From Akkermansia muciniphila (lineage in GTDB: Bacteria > Verrucomicrobiota > Verrucomicrobiia > Verrucomicrobiales > Akkermansiaceae): a stretch of DNA of 64,000 nucleotides. The stretch lies in the NCBI GenBank assembly GCA_945883695.1, contig CAMCYK010000005.1, positions 1-64,000 on the forward strand, read 5' to 3'. A program made the translations under genes and the position numbers. Positions 15,795-24,343 of this stretch are shown here, piece after piece; position 1 is the stretch's first letter; each line of letters begins with the position of its first letter. The notes below the pieces were generated by a model. The model saw only the letters and a list, made by a program, of their open reading frames with translations, had not been told where the DNA came from and searched no databases.

Positions 15795-17051
15795 CTAAAC
15801 CCGCCTTCCGTCATCACAATTACGGGTTTCCGCAGCCGCATATCCGGCGAGAACCGATGCCGCAATGGCCTGCCAGCGGAACTCGGTCGCGCGGGCTCGC
15901 GCCGCGACGGAAATCACGCCGGCCCGGGGCCGATCGGCAAGCGCCCGCGCCATCGCCGCGGCCAGGCCTGCGACGATTCGCGGACGGGTTCCCGGCGGCA
16001 CCTTGTAGCCGCAGCTCTCATCCACGATCCGCCCCGGCCCCGCCCAATCCAAGCAGATCACCGGCACTCCCATCGCGAGCGATTCCAGACAGACCTGGCC
16101 GAAAACCTCGTGCCATGCCGGATGGATCAAGGCATCCGCGCCGCCGATCCACCGGCAGGCCTCCTCGTGGGTCGCCAAGCGGCCCTCGAATGTCACCTGA
16201 TCCGCCAATCCCAGGCGGCGGACCCTTGCCTCGAGCCGCTTCCGCTCGGGACCGTCCTGCAAGATCGTCAGGCACACCTCCGGCCCCGCCTCGCGGGCCA
16301 AGGCCACGGCGTCGATCGCCAGATCGATGCCTTTCCAGCCGATCAAGCGGCTGGCGGCGACCAAGCGCAGCGGCCCGCTCCGGTCGCGGCGATCCGTCGC
16401 GAAGCCGGCGAGCCGCGCCCGCTCGTCATCGGACAAGGCCGACTGGAATTGCACCGCGACGTCCCGCGCCCCCATCGCGCGGAGCTGCGCCGCGGTCGCC
16501 GGGGTGGCGGCCAGCAGGGCGGCGGCACTTCGATAGCGGCGGCGGGTCACCGGCCACCGGCAGGCGAGGTCGCGCGCGGCCTCGCGGGTCCATTCGGACC
16601 ATTTCGTCCGCGTGTCGCACCCGTCGAACAGGTCGGGCGGCATCCGTTCGCCGCCACCGACGGGACCGGCGACGAAAGGCAGCCCGAGCTCGGCCAGCGG
16701 GCTGGCCGGCAGGAAATTGCCGAAAGTCAGGTGATGGACCAGATCGATCGACTCCACCGCCACCAAACGCCGGGCCGCCGCCAGCGCCTGCCGTTGCCAG
16801 AGCAGGTAAAACCCGCGCAACCCCCGCGCGCCTTTTTTCCAGAAGGTCTGCCAGCGCGGCGGATCGACAAAAATCCAGTGGACCCCCGCGGTCCACGCTT
16901 CTCCCGAATCCCGGATCGCCGCCTCGTGGTTGGCGCGGGTCAGCACCCACAGCTCGTGACGGGCCGAAAGTTCGCGGACCACATTCCACCCGACCCCCGG
17001 TTCCGACCCCCGGCCGGGCTCGCAGGCGTAGGCGGAGATCAGGACTTTCAT
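15795..17051 (-). CDS. Glycosyltransferase family 4
   Basis: A 418-residue GT-B enzyme. ATG at 17051 begins MKVLISAYACEPGRGSEPG, the classic start of this GT4 subgroup, so the upstream part of the frame is not coding. The donor-binding half holds LVAASRLIGWKGIDLAIDA and the E-x7-E region HEVFGQVCLESLAMGVPVICLDW. It transfers a sugar from a nucleotide donor to a growing glycan on the cytosolic side; donor and acceptor are unknown. The next gene starts 10 bp after its stop, so it probably shares a transcript with the ThuA/DUF1800/DUF1501 group. Confidence 0.9.
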   Translation of the reverse strand: MKVLISAYACEPGRGSEPGVGWNVVRELSARHELWVLTRANHEAAIRDSGEAWTAGVHWIFVDPPRWQTFWKKGARGLRGFYLLWQRQALAAARRLVAVESIDLVHHLTFGNFLPASPLAELGLPFVAGPVGGGERMPPDLFDGCDTRTKWSEWTREAARDLACRWPVTRRRYRSAAALLAATPATAAQLRAMGARDVAVQFQSALSDDERARLAGFATDRRDRSGPLRLVAASRLIGWKGIDLAIDAVALAREAGPEVCLTILQDGPERKRLEARVRRLGLADQVTFEGRLATHEEACRWIGGADALIHPAWHEVFGQVCLESLAMGVPVICLDWAGPGRIVDESCGYKVPPGTRPRIVAGLAAAMARALADRPRAGVISVAARARATEFRWQAIAASVLAGYAAAETRNCDDGRRV

Positions 17052-17475
17052 GGGGACTGGTAGGGACGACGCGCCCTCGCTCGTCCGCGTAGCCACGGGT
17101 GGGCGGCTGCGATCCCCCGGGATGAAGCGGGCTGCCAGGGACCGTTCCCTCCTTCGCCGAGCCTACGGAGGGCAGGCCGGTCGGCCGAGGGCGTCCAACC
17201 CATAAGCGTTAACGTAACGCTGGAAAGCGCGGGATTTTGGGTTTCGGGAAAGACGCTCTCCGGGATTTGATCGACGAAGAATGATTGTTGATATCGAATT
17301 TTTAAACTGATGGAACCGACTTCATTCAATCAAACCTCAAAAATCAACATTCATAAATCGTCAATCAGAATTTGTGGATGGGAAGCGTCAGGAAATCGCT
17401 CACTTCAGCGGTCTCGTGTCGGCTCTAGGATTTAAGGTAGCGCTTATGGGCGTCCGACCCTACCTCCAAGGGACC
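17052..17475. repeat. Intergenic repeat region, 424 bp
   Basis: No gene seen. It holds the palindrome at 17149-17171 that also occurs inside the ligase gene. It also has an inverted pair of a 10-mer (CCCATAAGCG at 17199-17208 and CGCTTATGGG at 17441-17450), and a 7-bp-period array at about 17321-17375 (AATCAAA/AATCAAC units). The stretch from about 17210 to 17400 is A+T-rich compared with its surroundings, so a promoter for the ThuA/DUF1800/DUF1501/ligase group may lie here, but no box is convincing. Confidence 0.55.
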
Positions 17476-18576
17476 CTACCCCCAGAACGCCGAACACAGG
17501 GCTTCCAAGGATTCTCCCTTGGGGCCGCTGAAGATCGGATTCAGGGCGCTGGCATAGGTGGCGAACGCCAGTTCCGGCGTCGGCCAGCCACAGTCCCGCA
17601 GGAAGGTCCGCACCGGTTCCTGATGCAGCGCTTCCAAGGTCGCGGCGACCAACCGCGCGCCTTCCAAGCGGTGCACCATCGCCTGATCCTGACAGAAAAA
17701 GTGGACGATGTCCCAGCCCGGCACGCCATCGGGGTCGGCCCATTCCCAGTCGACCGCGCTCAGCACCCCGCTCGGCGGATCGATCAGCAGGTTCCACGCG
17801 GCGAAGTCGCCGTGACTGAAGGCCGTCGCCAGCGTCACGCTGCCGACCCGCTCGCGCAGCCCCTGCGAGGACCCCGCCCAGCCCCCGACAATCCGCTGCC
17901 AGACCCTGAACGACGAAAGCTCGCGCCGCTCCTCAAAGCGGGTCCATCCCCGCAGCAGGGCGACCGCCTCGCCGGTACTCGCCACCGGATCCCACAGCGG
18001 ATCCCCCGCCAGTTCACGCGTCGCGATCGAGGAAAAGCGGCCGTTGGACCGGACATCGACGATCCCGTACATCCCCGGAATCCGCCGTCCGACTTCCAGC
18101 AGGATGTCGCGCTCCCGCTCGATCGCCTCGATCGCCTCCGGGCTGAAGCCGACCTTGACGACCCACGCCGCTTCGCCGGCCATCACCGCCCGCAGCACCA
18201 CCCGGCGGTGCCGCTGGACCGGATTGCCGAACAGCATGGCGGTCACCTGCCGGCCGGTCTCGGCCTCGAAGCGCGCCACGAATCCGTCCTCGCCGGCGAC
18301 CAGGTCGACGGCGGGCAAAAAGCGCCACGCCGGGCTGAGCGACACCATCGTCAGCAGCGCCCGGTACGCCCGGCCGGCCGGCCGCAAGGCCCGGTACCAA
18401 CGCAAGGCCGCCGCCAGCCCGCCCGGCTGCTCGCGCGCCAACACCAGCAGGTTTCGCGATTTGCGCGCCAGTTGCCACCTCGTCGGCACGCCCGTGCCTC
18501 CGGCCGGACCGAACAGCCCCTCCAGCAGGGCCGCGTCCTGCTTCGCAAGATTCCAATCAGCAGAAATGCCGCTCAT
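17476..18576 (-). CDS. Aminoglycoside phosphotransferase-like kinase (APH fold)
   Basis: A 366-residue protein with the APH/choline-kinase catalytic loop FSHGDFAAWNLLID and the metal-binding DWEWADPDG, followed by GWDIVHFF. A nucleotide-binding N-lobe (AWVVKVGFSPEAIEAIERERDILLEV) is visible earlier. Members phosphorylate hydroxyl groups of small molecules or sugars. Kinases of this kind in polysaccharide clusters are often annotated only as phosphotransferases. The gene start lies 20 bp inside the upstream glycosyltransferase gene, so the two are coupled; the substrate may be a sugar residue or lipid carrier of the pathway. Not an antibiotic resistance gene on present evidence. Confidence 0.8.
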   Translation of the reverse strand: MSGISADWNLAKQDAALLEGLFGPAGGTGVPTRWQLARKSRNLLVLAREQPGGLAAALRWYRALRPAGRAYRALLTMVSLSPAWRFLPAVDLVAGEDGFVARFEAETGRQVTAMLFGNPVQRHRRVVLRAVMAGEAAWVVKVGFSPEAIEAIERERDILLEVGRRIPGMYGIVDVRSNGRFSSIATRELAGDPLWDPVASTGEAVALLRGWTRFEERRELSSFRVWQRIVGGWAGSSQGLRERVGSVTLATAFSHGDFAAWNLLIDPPSGVLSAVDWEWADPDGVPGWDIVHFFCQDQAMVHRLEGARLVAATLEALHQEPVRTFLRDCGWPTPELAFATYASALNPIFSGPKGESLEALCSAFWG

Positions 18577-19681
18577 ACGCCTCCATCGTCGACTCGGCGA
18601 CGCGGTCCCAGGTTAGCTTCGTGGCCACGTAAGTTTGATTCTTTTGCCCCATTTCCTTCCACGCCGGACGATCGCCCATCGCCCGCGCCAGGGTGGCGGC
18701 GATCGCCCCGGCCGTCGGTTCGCTGATCCAGCCGCCGCCGGATCGGGCGACGTGGGTGGCGACCCCGGCCGCAGCGGATACGATGACCGGCCGCGCCGCA
18801 AGCATCGCCTCCACCAGAGTCAGGCCGAATCCGTCGAAGCGCGACGGCAACACCGCGATGTCGGCTTCCGCCTGGATCTGGATCGATGGCTCGCTCCGCG
18901 GCCCGGTGAAGCGCACCCGGTCGCGGATCCCCAGCCGGCCCGCGAACGCCTCGAGCCACCGCCGGTCGGTCCAGTCGTTGCCGGTCAGCACCAGCTCGAC
19001 CGCCGGCGGCACCACCGCGGACCGGAGAAAAAGCGCGAAACCTTCGAGCAGGAGATCCAGCCCCTTGTGATTGCGGTCCATCCGCCCGAGATACTGGATC
19101 CGCACCGCCTCACCTTCACCCGGCACCCGGAGGGGACCTTTGAGCAAATCGAGCAGCGCGGGGTCGCAGCCGTTGGGCACCGTGAAGACCGGCACCCGGC
19201 AGCCCAGCGCGCGCAGCGGCGCCTCGTGGCTCGCGTCGAGCAACTGGACCGCCCGCGCGCCCTCGATGAGCGACTTTTCGAAACCGTGCCAGTAGGCCGC
19301 TTTCCGCCACCTGTGATGCATCATCAGTCCCGGAACATAAGGGTCGTGGGGGATGAAAAGATAGGGAATTCCGAGCTTCCGCAGCCAGCGGCCGAGGGCC
19401 GCCATCGGCGGGTTGAACGTGCCGTGAAGGATCACCCCGTCGGCGGTCAGGCGGCCGTCGGCCAGATCGCGCCGGAGAATTGCGGGAAGGTGGAATCCAC
19501 AGCGACGGGCGGGAAAATTCAGCACCTCCACCCCGGCCGGGGCGGGCCTGCCGTCGTGGCGCAGGGATACAATGGCGGCACTTCCCGGCATGAGGCGGTT
19601 CAGGGCCGGCACCAGGCCGGTCCCGTAGGCCGAGGTGCCGTCGCGACCCGGATACTGGGGGAGGAAATGCAAGACCTTCAT
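18557..19681 (-). CDS. Glycosyltransferase family 4
   Basis: A 374-residue GT-B glycosyltransferase: N-terminus MKVLHFLPQYPGRDGTSAYG, donor half with YLGRMDRNHKGLDLLLEGF and the E-x7-E element DGFGLTLVEAMLAARPVIV. It overlaps the downstream APH-like kinase gene by 20 bp and begins 9 bp after the stop of the epimerase gene, so the three form one tight unit. Donor sugar not predictable. Confidence 0.9.
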   Translation of the reverse strand: MKVLHFLPQYPGRDGTSAYGTGLVPALNRLMPGSAAIVSLRHDGRPAPAGVEVLNFPARRCGFHLPAILRRDLADGRLTADGVILHGTFNPPMAALGRWLRKLGIPYLFIPHDPYVPGLMMHHRWRKAAYWHGFEKSLIEGARAVQLLDASHEAPLRALGCRVPVFTVPNGCDPALLDLLKGPLRVPGEGEAVRIQYLGRMDRNHKGLDLLLEGFALFLRSAVVPPAVELVLTGNDWTDRRWLEAFAGRLGIRDRVRFTGPRSEPSIQIQAEADIAVLPSRFDGFGLTLVEAMLAARPVIVSAAAGVATHVARSGGGWISEPTAGAIAATLARAMGDRPAWKEMGQKNQTYVATKLTWDRVAESTMEAYERHFC

Positions 19682-19690
19682 CCTGGAAGT

Positions 19691-20671
19691 TCACCGGGAA
19701 ACCGGTGGGAGGCCGAGGAACCAGTCCGCGGTCAAGCGCGCCGCGGTCTCGTCATCGACCGGCAGCTCGCCGCACACCCGGCGGGTCGGTTCCATGTCGC
19801 AGAGGTCGTCGTGGATCAGATTGCGCACGCGGAAGCTGGTGAAGGGGAACTTGCGGGCGCCGCAGCGCGTCAGCAGGTCGCCGGCCTTCCCGGCCAGCCG
19901 CGCCAGCGGCAGCGGAATCGAGCGGATCGGCGGCGCGTCCAGCGCCCGCCGCAGGGATTCCGCCCAGTCCCGCAGCACCCGCGCCTCGTAGTCGCCGGCA
20001 TACAGCACCTTCTGGTGGACCGCCGCGGCCGGAGCTTCCAACAGGCGGGCATACTGGACCGCCACGTTGCCGACATAGCCAAGGTGCTTGCGCGCCCCGC
20101 CACTGCCGAGATGAACATAGCGGCCGCGCCGGATCATCTCCAGAAAGCGCTGGTAATGAGATCCCATGCCGGGCCCCCAGATGGTCGTCGGGCGGACCAG
20201 ACACCATTCGCCGGTCCCATGGTCCGCCTCCCAGACCCGTTCTTCCATGGCGGCCTTGCTTTCTCCATACGAGGTGTCCGGCGCGTAAGTCCGGTGCGGT
20301 GCCACCGCCGCGCCGCGGAAGACATACTTCGACGAGGTGTAGAGCGTCCGCCGCACCGTGCCGACCTCGCGCAAGGCGTCGATCAGGTGAGAAGTACCGA
20401 CCGTGTTGGCGGCAAAGTGATCGCTGTCCGCCGGGACCCGCTTGAGGCTGGTCCGGGCCGCCAGATGAATCGCCGCGTCGGGCCGGTGGGCCGCCACCGC
20501 CTGCCGCAGTGCCGCGGCATCGAGCAGGTCCGCGATCACCACGGTCTCGCCCGCCACCGCCTCGGCCGGAGCCCGCCGGTCCAGCCCGATCACGGCGTGA
20601 CCGCGACCCACCAGCTCCCGCACCACATGACGGCCGATGAAGCCGGCGCTACCGGCCACGAGGATTTTCAT
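19691..20671 (-). CDS. NAD-dependent epimerase/dehydratase (extended SDR)
   Basis: A 326-residue extended short-chain dehydrogenase. ATG at 20671 begins MKILVAGSAGFIGRHVV with the GxxGxxG dinucleotide-binding motif; the frame extension upstream is repeat DNA. The active-site YxxxK is in TSYGESKAAMEE, and DLLDAAALRQAV marks the adenine pocket. These enzymes change the configuration or dehydrate nucleotide-bound sugars. The exact reaction is not clear. It lies between a glycosyltransferase and a fused kinase protein in the glycan run. Confidence 0.88.
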   Translation of the reverse strand: MKILVAGSAGFIGRHVVRELVGRGHAVIGLDRRAPAEAVAGETVVIADLLDAAALRQAVAAHRPDAAIHLAARTSLKRVPADSDHFAANTVGTSHLIDALREVGTVRRTLYTSSKYVFRGAAVAPHRTYAPDTSYGESKAAMEERVWEADHGTGEWCLVRPTTIWGPGMGSHYQRFLEMIRRGRYVHLGSGGARKHLGYVGNVAVQYARLLEAPAAAVHQKVLYAGDYEARVLRDWAESLRRALDAPPIRSIPLPLARLAGKAGDLLTRCGARKFPFTSFRVRNLIHDDLCDMEPTRRVCGELPVDDETAARLTADWFLGLPPVSR

Positions 20672-20700
20672 CGGGAGATGGTAGATGGCAGATAGTTCCG

Positions 20701-20781
20701 GATCACTGATCACTGATCACTGATCACTGATCACTGATCACTGATCACTGATCACTTGGCACTTGGCACTTGGCACTTGGC
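20701..20781. repeat. Perfect heptamer tandem arrays TGATCAC and ACTTGGC
   Basis: Seven to eight perfect copies of TGATCAC are followed directly by about four copies of ACTTGGC. Both have a 7-bp period. The junction lies at the 3' end of the kinase gene, whose stop (20752-20754) is inside the array. On the minus strand the first unit reads GTGATCA, so a TGA stop appears in all three frames within 21 bp. It is the cleanest of many similar but more degenerate arrays in this window. Confidence 0.9.
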
Positions 20782-22047
20782 CCTTCCCCAGATCCCCGCC
20801 CACGCCTGCTCGACCACCTCTTCCGCCGACAAGGCCGCGTCGAGCAGCACGGCGCGCGGGCCGAGCTCCTGCGCCAATTCCCGATAGGCCGCCAGCTGGC
20901 GCTCCAGTTCTTCCAGCGGGACCTCCTGCTTGCGGCCATGGATCGTCTTCGCCGGAGCCACCAACACCAGCACCCGGTCCGGCCGCGGCAGCAAGCGGAA
21001 CATCAAGCGCGCCCAACCCGGGCCGGCCCCGTAACGGTAGCGGCGCGGATCGACCCGCAGGTCGTCGAAGTAGCGGTCGGAAATCAGCATCGCCCGCTTG
21101 GCCCGGAAATGTCCCACCGCCCCCACCCGCGCCCCCCACCACCGCGCGCAGAGCCACGCGGTCTTGCCGATCGAAAGCACGACCCCGCGCGGCTCGCGGC
21201 CATGGGGGTCGGTCACCGGAGCCCCTGGCACCTCGCCGTCTCCGCGCGGCCGCGGTCCCCAGTGCGCTTCCTTCACTCCGATCCGTGTCGGCTTGAGCCG
21301 CTCGCGCAGGCCGGCGATCACCGACGACTTGCCGCTGCCATCCGGCCCGAGCAGGGCGATCCAGGGAAAGGGCGGCCGCACATGATGACCGAACTCGCAA
21401 GCCCAGTGACGCGCCACTCGGTCGATCGTCGCCAGCGGCGCGCGCATCAGGCAGCGCCAGGCGAACACCCGCCGCAGCGACCGGGCGACCCGGTCCATCC
21501 CGTCGAAATCCCCGTCCTCCACCCGCCGGACCAAGGCTTTGGCCCGGGCAGGACCGAAGGCGCGGTTGAGGCAAGCCGCGAACTCTTGGCCGTCCTCCTT
21601 CACCGCCCGCTTCAGCAAGCCTTCGTAGCGCGTCCCGTGCTTGCCGCCCCACAGCAGGCCGGTCATCCACGCGATGAACGCGTCGTGCGCCAGCCGCGGC
21701 CGCGGCAAGCCGTCGTCGCCGGGCTGGACGCAGGTCCAGAAGCGGCCCGGATCGAGATACTCGCAACCGTTCCATTCGAAGCAGGGGAGGAAATCGACCT
21801 GGCCCCACTCGAAGTAGCGTTGCGTCACATAGCGTCGTGCCACCGTCAGCAGCGGCCGGCCGAAGCGCGCTTCCAACGCCTGCCCCGCCAACGCGGGTTC
21901 GCGCACCGCCAGGTCCCAATCGCTGCTGTCCCGGTGCTCCAGCCCCTCGACCCGGTGCCGGAGGAAGGCGATCTCCCCGCGCAGCGCCTCCGCCAGCCCC
22001 CGCTCCGCGCCGGCCGCCCGCAGGCCTGTGTTGGAGAGTGGGAGCAT
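20752..22047 (-). CDS. Two-domain protein: nucleotidyltransferase-like N-terminus and thymidylate-kinase-like P-loop C-terminus
   Basis: A 431-residue protein. The C-terminal half has a Walker A, LLGPDGSGKSSVIAGLRERL (about 233-252), and later a kinase-like DRYFDDLRVDPRRYRYG, VLVLVAP and an Arg-rich lid, resembling thymidylate kinases. The N-terminal half carries RDSSDWDLAVREP, which resembles the DxD metal site of nucleotidyltransferase-fold proteins. Such fusions occur in surface-glycan clusters; the substrate is unknown. The last residues (AKCQVPSAK) are encoded by the ACTTGGC tandem array, so array length changes would alter the C-terminus. Confidence 0.72.
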   Translation of the reverse strand: MLPLSNTGLRAAGAERGLAEALRGEIAFLRHRVEGLEHRDSSDWDLAVREPALAGQALEARFGRPLLTVARRYVTQRYFEWGQVDFLPCFEWNGCEYLDPGRFWTCVQPGDDGLPRPRLAHDAFIAWMTGLLWGGKHGTRYEGLLKRAVKEDGQEFAACLNRAFGPARAKALVRRVEDGDFDGMDRVARSLRRVFAWRCLMRAPLATIDRVARHWACEFGHHVRPPFPWIALLGPDGSGKSSVIAGLRERLKPTRIGVKEAHWGPRPRGDGEVPGAPVTDPHGREPRGVVLSIGKTAWLCARWWGARVGAVGHFRAKRAMLISDRYFDDLRVDPRRYRYGAGPGWARLMFRLLPRPDRVLVLVAPAKTIHGRKQEVPLEELERQLAAYRELAQELGPRAVLLDAALSAEEVVEQAWAGIWGRAKCQVPSAK

Positions 22048-22050
22048 GGG

Positions 22051-22866
22051 TTACAATCTACCATACCACCGCTTCAACCACGCCTTCTGCCCGAGGAGTC
22101 CGTAGTACAAAACCGCGTCCGCCACCGCGTTGAGATGGTCATTCTTGAAAAAGGTCCAGCCGTAGGCCCGCCGGATCGCCCGCGATTCCGCCCATTGCTT
22201 CTCGCGCTTGAGCCACTCCGCGGCGTCCCCCGCGGGCCGGTTGCGCAGGCTCAGGTTCGCCCCGTGACGACGGAACTCCGCGAGCACCGCCGGCAGATAA
22301 TCGAATCGCTTCCCCGCCGCCGCCAACCGACTCAGATACTCGCCATCCATCACATAACGGAAATCCTCGTCCAGCAGATGCCCCTCCCCCACGGTCGTCG
22401 CACGCCGGAAGAAACAGGCCGTCGACCCGATGTAGCACCCGAGGTGGCTAAGCATCCGGCGCCGGAACGGAAACACCGTCATCCGCTTTTCGAACCCGCC
22501 ATCCTCCCGGACGAAATCCCAGCCGCCATAGATCACGTCGCTCGCCGGCCGCGTCGCGGCATGGGCCTTCACCGCCGCCAAGGCCCCGGGCTTCAAGCGG
22601 TCGTCGGCATTCAGCCACATCAACCAGGTCCCCCGCGCCGCGCGGAAGCCCTTGTTGATGCCCTCGCTCATCCCCCCGTCGGGCTCCTGCACGAAGGTCG
22701 CGTGCGGGAAGCGGGCGACCACCTCCGCCGTCTCGTCGGTCGACCCGGCATCGATGACCCGGTGCTCCAGCGTCACCCCCTCCTGCCCCGCCACGCTCGC
22801 CAGGCAATCCCCGATGAAGCGCCCGTAGCCGAGGCTCGGAGTCACAATGGTGAAATCAGGAGTCAT
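22051..22866 (-). CDS. Glycosyltransferase family 2
   Basis: A 271-residue GT-A enzyme. The N-terminus FTIVTPSLGYGRFIGDCLASV binds nucleotide, HRVIDAGSTDETAEVV follows, then the DxD-type metal site WLNADDRLKPGA (about residue 90), and a C-terminal acceptor region with DFRYVMDGEYLSRL. This is the processing mode of sugar-NDP-dependent family 2 enzymes; donor unknown. Three bases separate its stop from the upstream end of the kinase gene, pointing to one transcript. Confidence 0.92.
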   Translation of the reverse strand: MTPDFTIVTPSLGYGRFIGDCLASVAGQEGVTLEHRVIDAGSTDETAEVVARFPHATFVQEPDGGMSEGINKGFRAARGTWLMWLNADDRLKPGALAAVKAHAATRPASDVIYGGWDFVREDGGFEKRMTVFPFRRRMLSHLGCYIGSTACFFRRATTVGEGHLLDEDFRYVMDGEYLSRLAAAGKRFDYLPAVLAEFRRHGANLSLRNRPAGDAAEWLKREKQWAESRAIRRAYGWTFFKNDHLNAVADAVLYYGLLGQKAWLKRWYGRL

Positions 22867-23149
22867 GGGAGCGGACGGAAATCAGAAATCAGAAATCGGA
22901 GATCGGAAATCGAAGGTCGAAGCTCGAAGGTCGCGGACGGCGATCGCCCCGGGAGGGGCATCAGAAATTAGCCGGTGGCGTGAGCCACCGGACGCGCGTC
23001 GGTCATGCGGATCGCGTCCCGGAGGGCCGCCGGACGGGGCACCGGGAAATGCCGCGTTTCCCCGCCACCTCGTGCGATCCCTGGCAATCAACAATCAACA
23101 ATCAACAATCAACAATCAACAATCAACAATCCCATCCACCATCCACCAT
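22867..23149. repeat. Intergenic repeat cluster: heptamer arrays and hairpin family C
   Basis: It holds a 7-bp-period array of GAAATCA/GAAATCG/GAAGGTC type (about 22876-22935). A hairpin follows with 8-bp arms CCGGTGGC (22972-22979) and GCCACCGG (22984-22991) around GTGA, preceded by CCCCGGGAGGGGC. A third piece is an array of AATCAAC (about 23085-23131) running into CCATCCA units (23131-23152). No coding potential. A related hairpin copy lies at about 25077-25125. Confidence 0.75.
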
Positions 23150-24343
23150 CTACGCTCTCCGCCCCACCGCCTCACCCGCAATCCGCTCAAACTCATCCAA
23201 CCAATCCTCACGCCGGGTGTTCGCCAACAACCAGCGGCGGCCTTCGCCGCCCCGTCGACTCGCCTCGGCGGGATTCCTCAACACCTCCACCATCTGTTCC
23301 GCCAATTGCGCGGCATCGCCCGGCCGGTGCAGCCAGCCGGTCTGATCCGGCACCACCGTCTCGGCCAAACCACCGCCGTCGGCCGCCAGCACCGGCTTGC
23401 CGAAATCATAGGCCTCATACGCCACCAGTCCGAGCGCTTCCCACCACACCGAGGGCACCACCATCGCGCTGCAGCGCGCCAGCAGCTCGTCCTTGTCCCG
23501 GCCTCCGACAAAACCCAGGTAATCGCAGCGGGGCAAGGCCGCGGCTTCGCGCCGCACGAATTCCTCCATCGGCCCCAGCCCGCCGATGCACAGCCGCGCG
23601 TCCGGCACCCGGTCCGCCGCCAAGCGCCAGGCCTCCAACAGGGTCACCACGCCCTTGGCCTCGGTCAGCCGCCCGAGAAATACCAAAGTCGGCGGACCCT
23701 CCCCCATGGACTCGTCCGGCAGTTCGGGACGGGGATCCCACGAATGCTTCAGCACGTGCACTTTGGCGGGGTCCAGGCCGGCCTGCACGAAGGTATCCCG
23801 CATGAACCGGGAGATCGCCAGCCAGCCATCGACCCGCTTGAAAAGCCCGCTCGCGTGCATCGAGTAAAGCACCGCCGCATAGACCGCCGTCTTCACCCGA
23901 GAGTCCTGCCACGATCCCGCCAGCACTTCGGGCAGAAAGTTCTTCTTCAGCCCCTGCGGCAGCAAGCGGTCGCCGCCCCACAGGTAGCCGTTGACCGAGA
24001 AGGGCCGGAAATTGTGCACCAGTTGGAACACCGGGATGTCCATTTTGAGCGCCTCGCGCAGAACCCCCGCCGAACCGACCGGAAAGATGTTGTGGAACAG
24101 CAACAGGTCCGGCCGTGCGGCCGCGACATGGCGGCGGAAGCGGGCAATCGAGTCGGGATTGTGAAAGATCTGCGCCACTTGCATCAGCGCGTTGCCGAGG
24201 GATTTCTCGGCCGCCCACATCGCGCTGTCAAAATAGCAGTGGAACACCTGGTGGCGGGAACTGAGCACGTTGGAGATCCGCTCGACCGACATTTCCTCGC
24301 CGCCCCGCTCCAGATAGCGGTTGAATACCTGCAGGATCCTCAT
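23150..24343 (-). CDS. Glycosyltransferase family 4
   Basis: A 397-residue GT-B enzyme. ATG at 24343 starts MRILQVFNRYLERGGEE and overlaps the stop of the upstream PAS protein (ATGA), which fixes the start. The donor half shows LVFLGRLTEAKGVVTLLEAW, LGFVGGRDKDELL and the E-x7-E motif WEALGLVAYEAYDFGKPVLA. Likely adds a residue to the repeat unit on the cytosolic face. The end of the coding region (GEAVGRRA) runs up to a CCATCCA heptamer array. Confidence 0.92.
   Translation of the reverse strand: MRILQVFNRYLERGGEEMSVERISNVLSSRHQVFHCYFDSAMWAAEKSLGNALMQVAQIFHNPDSIARFRRHVAAARPDLLLFHNIFPVGSAGVLREALKMDIPVFQLVHNFRPFSVNGYLWGGDRLLPQGLKKNFLPEVLAGSWQDSRVKTAVYAAVLYSMHASGLFKRVDGWLAISRFMRDTFVQAGLDPAKVHVLKHSWDPRPELPDESMGEGPPTLVFLGRLTEAKGVVTLLEAWRLAADRVPDARLCIGGLGPMEEFVRREAAALPRCDYLGFVGGRDKDELLARCSAMVVPSVWWEALGLVAYEAYDFGKPVLAADGGGLAETVVPDQTGWLHRPGDAAQLAEQMVEVLRNPAEASRRGGEGRRWLLANTRREDWLDEFERIAGEAVGRRA

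Noticed and set aside
14798-17092. 764-codon open frame on the + strand
   Set aside because: Opposite the ThuA gene and a GT4 gene; composition (Arg, Pro, Ser) typical of a shadow frame.
17476-18576. Antibiotic resistance phosphotransferase
   Set aside because: The APH fold is shared by many small-molecule kinases; the gene is embedded in a glycan operon and lacks close resistance-family features.
18635-20695. 686-codon open frame on the + strand
   Set aside because: Opposite a GT4 and an epimerase gene with intact motifs.
20701-20781. Possible CRISPR-like array
   Set aside because: Units are 7 bp without spacers, so it is a simple tandem repeat.
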